From the NCBI RefSeq assembly GCF_000297435.1, contig NZ_CAIP01000109.1:1-23280 (forward strand): DNA of 23,280 nucleotides, in the 5' to 3' direction. This stretch comes from Microcystis sp. T1-4 (GTDB lineage: Bacteria; Cyanobacteriota; Cyanobacteriia; Cyanobacteriales; Microcystaceae). The position numbers and the translations under genes were made by a program. Positions within the stretch are counted from its first letter, which is position 1, and every line of letters starts with the position of its first letter. The notes under the pieces were generated by a model that was not told where the DNA came from, did no database searches, and saw only the letters and a program-made list of their open reading frames with translations. This document shows positions 14,667-20,402 of the stretch, piece by piece.

Positions 14667-14747
14667 TATGAATCAACCCTACTATGAATCAACCCTACTA
14701 TGAATCAACCCTACTATGAATCAACCCTACTATGAGTCAACCCCACC
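14652..14747. repeat. 16-bp tandem repeat, six copies
   Basis: The unit ATGAATCAACCCTACT starts at 14652, 14668, 14684, 14700 and 14716. A sixth copy at 14732 has decayed (ATGAGTCAACCCCACC). There are no spacers between units, so this is not a CRISPR. The array and palindrome fill the gap between convergent arsC and the PEP-CTERM gene. Confidence 0.95.
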
Positions 14748-14782
14748 TTGATAAGGAGGGCAGGGGGATCAGTCGGTCAAAA

Positions 14783-15340
14783 TTACCCTTCCAGTTTCCG
14801 GCCTTTGCACAATAAACCCACCCCCGCAACGGAGAGTAAACCGAGAACCGTCGCCGGTTCGGGAACAGGAACAGGAGAGTAGGTTAGGGTTGTACTATTG
14901 AGATCGACGACACCACTGAATGGTCCTACTCCTGGGAGATTGAATAGATTCCCGTAGCTGCCGGTATCGAAATTTAGAGTCAAAACGTTGCTCAACCCTC
15001 CGAAACCATCCGCAGCGAAAAATGAACTCGCGGTAATCTCCCCGCCACTGACCGTAAAACTATTACCGAGTACACCAGTAAAATTCGCCAGAACATCAAA
15101 GGGGAGTGTGTAGCCCAGAGCGGCGGGAGCGGAAGTCACGATGACCGAAGTGGCGGCCAAATTTGTTCCATCTCCGTCTGGTAGGGTGAGCGTCCCCTGT
15201 ACGGTTCCGGAGACTGGGCTTTCCACGTTACTGAAGGAGAAGTTAAAGATTGCGGCGCTGGCAACCGGTGCGAGGGTGGCGGTGGCTACCGTGGCGAGGG
15301 CGACGGTTAGAGGTTTGTTGAAGGATTTTTTTAGGGACAT
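14783..15340 (-). CDS. PEP-CTERM sorting-domain surface/exported protein
   Basis: This 185-residue exported protein has a signal peptide at residues 1-29 (KKSFNKPLTVALATVATATL, cleavage near ASA-A). The middle is a beta-rich, Ser/Thr/Gly-rich region (31-158) with no recognised enzyme motif. The C-terminal sorting signal is VPEPATVLGLLSVAGVGLLC followed by KGRK: the PEP motif at 160-162, one membrane helix and a basic tail. PEP-CTERM proteins are recognised and cleaved by an exosortase and are often tied to extracellular polysaccharide. No exosortase gene lies in this window. The Shine-Dalgarno sequence is poor and a run of nine or more Cs lies 40 bases upstream. The cargo function is unknown. 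Confidence 0.93.
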   Translation of the reverse strand: MSLKKSFNKPLTVALATVATATLAPVASAAIFNFSFSNVESPVSGTVQGTLTLPDGDGTNLAATSVIVTSAPAALGYTLPFDVLANFTGVLGNSFTVSGGEITASSFFAADGFGGLSNVLTLNFDTGSYGNLFNLPGVGPFSGVVDLNSTTLTYSPVPVPEPATVLGLLSVAGVGLLCKGRKLEG

Positions 15341-15608
15341 ATTCTGACTTGAATTTGTTTAAAATCTGCCCAAATCTTACCCCCCCCCGATTTTGTCAAG
15401 GTTTTTGTTATTTATATTTATTATGCTTTATCTAGCTATTGATTACTCGATTGGGGATTGAGGGGGATCTGCCAAGAGAGCGGCGAAGGGATGGGCTTTT
15501 CTGGGGTGCGGGGGGTTATAGTTGCCATGATCAAAGAAATACTCTAGCCGCCGATCGCTCTTTTCATTGGCCGAAGACAAACAGAATAATTAGCAATAAA
15601 ACGATAAG
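15341..15608. other. Gene-free spacer with a possible former end of the flotillin gene
   Basis: No convincing gene. A homopolymeric C run (about 15380-15389) lies upstream of the PEP-CTERM gene. Immediately left of the MITE, the minus-strand bases continue the flotillin frame if the element plus one TA is removed (Tyr-Leu-Ser-Phe-Tyr-Cys-stop). The displaced natural stop codon may therefore lie around 15590. Confidence 0.4.
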
Positions 15609-15813
15609 TAGGGCTTGCTGAATAAATCTAAAAACCTTGTTGGATAAAACTTTTAGACCTTTTTGAAATCCAAAAGTGCCTCGTCTGGGAGTGATCAGGG
15701 GGAAAATTCAGGTACTTTTTCCCTGAAAATTAGGTAATTGAGCAGATGAAAATCGGTAAAACCCCACACCCCAGACCCTACCCCCACCGAAAAACTTTTT
15801 GCCGCAAACCCTA
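15609..15813. mobile_element. MITE-like element with TAGGG terminal repeats, inserted at the flotillin 3' end
   Basis: A 205-bp non-coding segment begins TAGGGCTTGC and ends GCAAACCCTA, inverted ends with one mismatch. The inner sequences are also loosely symmetric (AAATCTAAAAACC against GAAAAACTTTTT). The right end, read on the minus strand (TAGGGTTTGCGGCAAAAAG), resembles the start of the element at 23154 (TAGGGTCTGCTGAAAAAGC). It has no transposase, so it would be a non-autonomous derivative. TA at both outer edges fits a TA target duplication. The TAG of the right terminal repeat is the stop codon of the flotillin gene. Confidence 0.75.
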
Positions 15814-17142
15814 TTTATCAATTTTATTGGTGAGAGTTCCGACCACATCAATACCGAGGGTTTGATGGACACTGGCGAGGAATTGATTGACGATTTCGGG
15901 ATAGACTTTGATCAGGGTAGCCAGGGATTTACCATCACCATTATCAACAATATTAACTCGCTCGAGGTGTAATCGTCTAGGAATTTTGATCGCCTCCTCT
16001 AGGATAGTTTCTAACTGTTGAATCAAGAAAATTGCCTCTGCTTCGCTGCCAGTGTTTTGCCAAACTTCTGCAAATAATTCGTTAACCAAGGCTTCAGCTT
16101 TAGCATTTTCTTCAAAAATTGCCGCTTCTCCTCTAGCGCGGAAAGTTTCGGCTTCCTGCTGCGCTTCTGCGGGTAAAACTTTATCTGCTTGGAGACGTAA
16201 TCTTTCCAATTCTGCCCTAACCTGTTGCAATTTTTCCTCAACTATAGCACGTTTTTCCTTAGCGGCGGCGATAGTTATTTCTTCTTCCGATTTAGCCTGT
16301 TGTTCCAGTTTGGCCTTTAACTTTCTCAATTCGTTTTCTTGCTCTAAAATGATAATTTGATCGCGGGTTTTAGCCACGGTGGCCTGTTCCTCACATTCCG
16401 CAACTATTTGTTCAGCTTCATTGAGGGCATTTGATTCGGCAATTTCAGCATCACGCATGACTAAAGCGATTCTTTCCCGTCCGAGGGAGTTAAGATAATC
16501 CACTTCATCGGCAACATTTTGAATTTTGAGAGTATCAATTTCTAAACCGAGTTTAAACAGGTCTTGACTGACGTTACTGGTAATACTTTCGGCAAATTTT
16601 AGGCGATCTTCGTTCACTTGTTCGGGGGTCATTGTTGCGACTACACCCCGCAAGTTTCCTTCTAAAGTTTCTTTAGCTACGCGAATAATTTCTTCTCGAT
16701 CTCGATCTAAAAAACGTTCGATCGCATTGCCGACTATTTCAGGTTTAGAACTAACTTTCACGTTAGCAATTGCCACTATATTCAGGGGAATGTTGCCCTT
16801 AGAATAGGCATTTTTAATCTCAATTCTGATCGGGGTTGTGGTGACATCCATGCGTTTAACGGTTTCTAAAATTGGAATACGAATCGCCCGCCCCCCCGAT
16901 AGCACTCGATAACCCGCATCTTGTCTATCTCTTGATCGGCGTTTCATCCCACTCAGGATGACTACTTCATTGGGTTTACAAATACACAAAAAAGAATTGA
17001 TAAACCAAATCGCACCGATCCCCAGAAATATCAATAAAGCAATGGGAACACTATTCAATAATAAATTGCCAGCAGTGTTATTATTGTTGTCGTATTGATT
17101 GGGATTGATTTGGATAAGATAGGAATTATTTTGACTATTCAT
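15811..17142 (-). CDS. Flotillin-like SPFH/band 7 membrane protein
   Basis: This 443-residue protein has a Gln/Asn-rich N terminus (1-25), one membrane helix (about 30-53) followed by Cys53 and Cys55, and an SPFH/band-7 domain (about 56-220; KPNEVVILSG, NIPLNIVAIANVKV). A long Glu/Lys/Ala coiled coil (about 225-360) carries flotillin-type EAE repeats (QQEAETFRARGEAAIFEENA), and a C-terminal segment resembles the flotillin oligomerisation end. Flotillins form large membrane-microdomain scaffolds. The gene follows the NfeD-like gene by 28 bases, the classic flotillin-NfeD pairing. Its stop codon lies in the terminal repeat of an adjoining MITE-like element, so the last residues (NKIDK) may be followed in relatives by extra residues lost here. 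Confidence 0.92.
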   Translation of the reverse strand: MNSQNNSYLIQINPNQYDNNNNTAGNLLLNSVPIALLIFLGIGAIWFINSFLCICKPNEVVILSGMKRRSRDRQDAGYRVLSGGRAIRIPILETVKRMDVTTTPIRIEIKNAYSKGNIPLNIVAIANVKVSSKPEIVGNAIERFLDRDREEIIRVAKETLEGNLRGVVATMTPEQVNEDRLKFAESITSNVSQDLFKLGLEIDTLKIQNVADEVDYLNSLGRERIALVMRDAEIAESNALNEAEQIVAECEEQATVAKTRDQIIILEQENELRKLKAKLEQQAKSEEEITIAAAKEKRAIVEEKLQQVRAELERLRLQADKVLPAEAQQEAETFRARGEAAIFEENAKAEALVNELFAEVWQNTGSEAEAIFLIQQLETILEEAIKIPRRLHLERVNIVDNGDGKSLATLIKVYPEIVNQFLASVHQTLGIDVVGTLTNKIDK

Positions 17143-17170
17143 AGTTAGTTACCCTTTGGTCTAGAAGAAA

Positions 17171-17524
17171 TTAAAAATCGCCCCTGATATACTTTTCCGC
17201 AATGACTAAAACTTTATTGTCTCGGCAACTGAGAATAAATGCTTGATCACCGACATTAAATTGTTCTTGCCCTTCCGTTATCGCTACTACATCGATCAGA
17301 CTATCCCCGACATTAACTCGCACTTTCCCCTTGCTATTTTTATCGAAGGGGATGTGAACAACTGCGATTAAACCGATGAGAGAGTGATAATCGACAATAC
17401 TATTTACCTGTTGGTTGCGGCGTCTTAACTTGACTAAAATTAGGAGTAGAATGGCCAAACCAATACCTACCCCTAAAGAAATTAAAATGATTGTGAGCAG
17501 TTGATCATTCATAAGTTTAGTCAT
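17171..17524 (-). CDS. NfeD-like OB-fold membrane protein
   Basis: This 117-residue protein has one N-terminal membrane helix (about 9-31: LTIILISLGVGIGLAILLLI), a basic stop-transfer KLRRR, and a compact beta-rich domain (48-115: SLIGLIAVVHIPFDKNSKG, VRVNVGDSLIDVVA, FNVGDQAFILSCRDNKVLVI). That is the pattern of the NfeD C-terminal OB fold. Short NfeD proteins lacking the protease domain are commonly encoded next to flotillins and support their assembly. It lies 37 bases after the VOC gene and 28 bases before the flotillin gene. Either Met1 or Met5 could be the start. Confidence 0.83.
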   Translation of the reverse strand: MTKLMNDQLLTIILISLGVGIGLAILLLILVKLRRRNQQVNSIVDYHSLIGLIAVVHIPFDKNSKGKVRVNVGDSLIDVVAITEGQEQFNVGDQAFILSCRDNKVLVIAEKYIRGDF

Positions 17525-17561
17525 TTACCGTTATGGTTGCCCCCAATCTAATTACTGTTAA

Positions 17562-18128
17562 CTAATTCGAGACTTCGGCCATTTCAATTACGCGATCAGC
17601 ATTATCTTTGACCAAAAAATTTAAAGGTTTATTGCGACGAACTTTATACTTTAAGCGTCGTGATTCCACCCGCATGAGAATTTGTTCTAAACAATCGTGA
17701 TCAAAACAAACGTGACGATGACGATCCTTATAACCCGCGGTTGCCCCAGCAACGATGTGCAGTTGAGTATTTTTCTTTAACTGATACCATAAACCCTGGG
17801 GTTGATCTCCCAAAGAAGGGTTGGCAGTAGTCACAGCCGGATTACTAGACATATAAAATGGGTCAATCATATTATTGCCCATCGTCTGCTCATAATTGTA
17901 ATAGTAATGGAGGGGGACATCGGCCGTGGGTAAATTTAAAAGTCCTTCATAAAATTGTCGGGCTGTCTCCAAATCTGTCACCATGATTGTATGAACTTTT
18001 GGGGCGCTAGTTAGAAACATCCACATGGCTAAAGCATAAGCGGCCAGAAGCATAACCATAATCCCCTGGGTGGACAGGAGAGTATCAAGGGGTAGGAAAG
18101 CGCCGAAGAAAAGATGATTTATCAACAC
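17562..18128 (-). CDS. Membrane-anchored VOC/glyoxalase-fold protein
   Basis: This 188-residue protein starts with GTG; an AGGA sequence about 8 bases upstream supports it. A hydrophobic segment (about 19-41, IMVMLLAAYALAMWMFL) is followed by a glyoxalase/dioxygenase-like VOC module, KVHTIMVTDLETARQFYEGL (44-63), where His46 is in the usual metal-ligand position. It ends in NFLVKDNADRVIEMAEV, where Glu182 fits the last metal position. Between them HIVAGATAGYKDRHRHVCFDHD resembles the start of the second VOC half. The reaction is unknown; VOC proteins include lyases, dioxygenases, epimerases and metal-free binders. It is the first gene of the set with the NfeD-like and flotillin genes, so it may act at the same membrane microdomain. 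Confidence 0.8.
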   Translation of the reverse strand: MLINHLFFGAFLPLDTLLSTQGIMVMLLAAYALAMWMFLTSAPKVHTIMVTDLETARQFYEGLLNLPTADVPLHYYYNYEQTMGNNMIDPFYMSSNPAVTTANPSLGDQPQGLWYQLKKNTQLHIVAGATAGYKDRHRHVCFDHDCLEQILMRVESRRLKYKVRRNKPLNFLVKDNADRVIEMAEVSN

Positions 18129-18169
18129 TGATGTGATCCTATTGCCTAAGAATTGTCTATCACTCCCTA

Positions 18170-18175
18170 ATTATA
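18170..18175 (-). promoter_or_regulatory. Candidate -10 box for the VOC-NfeD-flotillin genes
   Basis: A perfect TATAAT on the minus strand lies about 42 bases upstream of the VOC start. No good -35 is present at 17-base spacing; the best partial match (TTAACT) sits 19 bases upstream. Confidence 0.45.
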
Positions 18176-18278
18176 ATCACGACGCTGAAACTTAAGTTAA
18201 CAGGGTGGGGAGTGACCAAGTTCCGTACATTTGTATTAAAATGCTCCCTACCCAGTTTAAATGATGAGGCAAGAACCT

Positions 18279-18312
18279 CCCCTTGCCCCCCCGACGTCGG
18301 GGGGGCAAGGGG
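18279..18312. repeat. 34-bp perfect GC-rich palindrome
   Basis: A perfect loop-less inverted repeat is centred on GACGTC (between 18295 and 18296), with arms CCCCTTG plus seven Cs plus GAC. It lies about 150 bases upstream of the VOC gene and has no flanking T run. It could extrude as a cruciform. Related C/G-run palindromes occur at 18943-18959 (CCCCCTT-ATT-AAGGGGG) and downstream of the ars cluster. Confidence 0.9.
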
Positions 18313-18498
18313 GGGGAGATGCAGCTAATCTCAGGATAGGTGGTTAAAATAGGTCTTAGCCGAGAATTTAGCTCAAATTCTCCTCCTGGGATCAATAAAT
18401 GATGGGATGATGACATTGCAGCCAAAAATATGAGGAATTAGCGGAGATGAAAGCGTATATTGGGAATAGAGCCATCCCTAGAAAAGTGAGCTACTGTT

Positions 18499-18582
18499 AT
18501 GAATTCTTTTGCACTTCCCGTCTTTCTGCAATCAGGTTTAACCCTACTGGCGTTTTTAGTGCTGATTATCCTGATGGCCTAA
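18499..18582 (+). CDS. Possible 27-residue single-helix membrane peptide
   Basis: An ATG-to-TAA frame encodes MNSFALPVFLQSGLTLLAFL then VLIILMA: a short polar start followed by about 18 continuous hydrophobic residues, the shape of the small membrane subunits common in thylakoid complexes. I cannot match it to a known small photosystem, cytochrome b6f or NDH subunit. The ribosome site is weak (GTGAG about 9 bases upstream). Its stop overlaps by 4 bases the stop of the glycosyltransferase remnant on the other strand. It could be a chance frame; conservation is the deciding test. Confidence 0.35.
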   Translation: MNSFALPVFLQSGLTLLAFLVLIILMA

Positions 18583-18758
18583 ATCTTCATCTGTCTGTGA
18601 CTTCGATCGAACAGGGGACGATCGATAGCGCAGGCTAGATTTTCATAGACGGTTAGCAGCTGGCCAGCGATCGCTGACCAACTGTATTGATTTAAGACTA
18701 AATCCCTGGCATTTTTCCCCCTTTGTTGGCGAATTTCCGGGTTAGTCAGGGCAACGGT
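18579..18758 (-). pseudogene. C-terminal remnant of a group 1 glycosyltransferase
   Basis: The minus strand encodes 59 residues beginning TVALTNPEIRQQRGKNARDL and continuing VLNQYSWSAIAGQLLTVYEN, then a tail to a TAG stop. The pattern (NPE-R---G-NAR--V---YSW--IA--L--VYE) is the C-terminal signature of GT4-type glycosyltransferases. In frame, TGA precedes the first Thr codon directly, and there is no start codon or upstream domain before repeat DNA begins. The several hundred residues of the Rossmann domains are missing, so this is the 3' stub of a gene cut by deletion or rearrangement. Codon use is intact, suggesting a recent loss. Confidence 0.8.
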
Positions 18759-19017
18759 TCAAAACGAATATCAAATTTAGATGCACAATAGCTTATCCCT
18801 CTGATTGATCAGTTATCAGTAAACAGTAAGCAGTTATCAGTGAGAAGATGGGGAGTGGGTAGCATTTTTATTGCTCAGTAAATAGTAATCGGTCAAAAGT
18901 AAAAAAACAGCAAGAAACCGTCATTTAATAAGTAGGTCAGCCCCCCCTTATTAAGGGGGCCAGGGGGGGATCACTTAATACTAAAATCTGATAAATGCTC
19001 ACTGAAAAGGCTAAAGG
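18759..19017. other. Repeat-rich spacer downstream of trpB
   Basis: No gene is seen. CAGTTATCAGTAAACAGT-type simple repeats lie around 18809-18843. The inverted repeat CCCCCTT-ATT-AAGGGGG (18943-18959), followed by CCAGGGGGGGATCA, closely resembles the AAGGAGGGCAGGGGGATCA stretch at about 14752-14772, so it is a dispersed repeat family. This replaces the upstream part of the broken glycosyltransferase. Confidence 0.6.
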
Positions 19018-20265
19018 TTAACCATTCATCGATAAATATTTAGCCACCGATTGCACATCTTTATCACCCCGTCCAGAGAAATTAATAACAATGTGAGGAC
19101 TACCGGTTACTTGCGGACAAAGAGTTTCTAAATAAGCTAAAGCGTGGGCAGTTTCTAGGGCCGGAATAATCCCTTCTAAACGGGAAACTCGTTGAAAAGC
19201 TTCTAATGCTTCCTTGTCCGTGACACTGTAATATTCAGCGCGACCACTATCTTTTAAAAAGCTATGTTCTGGCCCGACTCCGGGATAATCTAACCCCGCA
19301 CTAATGGAGTGAGCCTCGATAACTTGACCTTCGTTATCTTGTAATAAATAACTCATGGCCCCATGTAGAACCCCCGGTTGACCTTGGGTTAGGGTGGCGG
19401 CGTGTTTTCCAGAAGCGATACTTTCCCCGGCGGCCTCCACACCAATTAAACGCACGCCAGCTTCTTTAACAAACTCATGAAATAAACCCATAGCATTAGA
19501 ACCACCGCCCACACAAGCGAGGAGAATATCCGGTAAACCGCCCCATTTTTCCAGACTTTGCTGACGGGTTTCTTGACCGATAACCGCATGAAAATCGCGC
19601 ACCATCATCGGATAGGGATGGGGACCGGCCACAGAACCGAGGATGTAGTGAGTGGTTTCCACATTAGTTACCCAGTCGCGAATCGCTTCCGAGGTGGCAT
19701 CTTTCAGGGTTCCCGTCCCGGCGGCCACGGGTTGCACCGTCGCGCCAAGCAGTCTCATGCGGAAAACATTGAGTTCTTGGCGTTCCATGTCGTGAATTCC
19801 CATATAAATCACGCATTCTAGACCAAAACGAGCGCAAACCGTAGCGGTGGCCACGCCGTGCTGTCCTGCTCCAGTTTCGGCGATAATTCGCTTTTTACCC
19901 ATGCGTTTGGCTAATAAAACCTGACCAAGGGCGTTATTAATCTTGTGGGCCCCGGTATGGTTTAAATCTTCCCGTTTTAGGTAAATTTGCGCCCCAGTAC
20001 CGTCAGCTTTGGCATAATGGGCGGTGAGACGTTCGGCAAAATATAAGGGACTAGGTCTGCCGACGTAATCCTTGAGCAGTTGATTTAATTCTTCTTGAAA
20101 ATCGGGGTCGTCCTTATACTGATTATAGGCCGTTTCTAGTTCACTTAAGGCTGGCATCAGGGTTTCTGGGACGTATTTGCCCCCGTAGCGTCCAAAACGC
20201 CCAAAAGCATCGGGATACTGGGTTACTGTGCTGGCTGAGGCGGTATAAATCGGCGTGATAGTCAT
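19018..20265 (-). CDS. trpB: Tryptophan synthase beta subunit
   Basis: This 415-residue TrpB1-type protein has an N-terminal FGRFGRYGGKYVPETLMPAL (21-40). The pyridoxal-phosphate lysine is Lys108 in NHTGAHKINNALGQ, the catalytic Glu130 is in AETGAGQHGVATA, and the phosphate-binding loop is CVGGGSNAMG (251-260). The C-terminal block is HSFLKDSGRAEYYSVTD, near 334-350. It joins indole and serine to make tryptophan in the cytoplasm, normally in complex with TrpA. No trpA is adjacent, as is usual in cyanobacteria, where trp genes are scattered. An AAGG ribosome site lies about 7 bases upstream of the ATG. Length and all catalytic residues are normal. Confidence 0.98.
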   Translation of the reverse strand: MTITPIYTASASTVTQYPDAFGRFGRYGGKYVPETLMPALSELETAYNQYKDDPDFQEELNQLLKDYVGRPSPLYFAERLTAHYAKADGTGAQIYLKREDLNHTGAHKINNALGQVLLAKRMGKKRIIAETGAGQHGVATATVCARFGLECVIYMGIHDMERQELNVFRMRLLGATVQPVAAGTGTLKDATSEAIRDWVTNVETTHYILGSVAGPHPYPMMVRDFHAVIGQETRQQSLEKWGGLPDILLACVGGGSNAMGLFHEFVKEAGVRLIGVEAAGESIASGKHAATLTQGQPGVLHGAMSYLLQDNEGQVIEAHSISAGLDYPGVGPEHSFLKDSGRAEYYSVTDKEALEAFQRVSRLEGIIPALETAHALAYLETLCPQVTGSPHIVINFSGRGDKDVQSVAKYLSMNG

Positions 20266-20367
20266 GTAAACCTTCGATGAGAGACTTATGATCCATTATA
20301 AATCTAAGGGTTTAGTCTCTGGGTTAACCTGAGTTTCGGGGCAATCATCGCCTAACCTACCCAATAA

Positions 20368-20396
20368 TCAAAGGGTGAGCATTGCCCACCCTTTGA
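20368..20396 (-). terminator. Hairpin at the end of the GH57 gene
   Basis: A perfect 10-bp stem (TCAAAGGGTG at 20368-20377 with CACCCTTTGA at 20387-20396) begins 7 bases past the stop codon. On the minus strand it is followed only by TTATTGGG, a weak T tract. It separates the GH57 gene from trpB on the same strand. Confidence 0.6.
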
Positions 20397-20402
20397 CTGA
20401 TT

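Noticed and set aside
14652..14747. Regular repeat array that could look like a CRISPR
   Set aside because: The 16-bp units abut with no unique spacers, and no cas gene is near.
15439..15621. 60-codon plus-strand frame left of the MITE
   Set aside because: It enters the element terminal repeat and has an Arg/Trp-rich random composition and no ribosome site.
18192..18425. 77-codon minus-strand frame over the 34-bp palindrome
   Set aside because: It translates the palindrome as Pro/Arg/Gly-rich sequence and shows no family resemblance or ribosome site.
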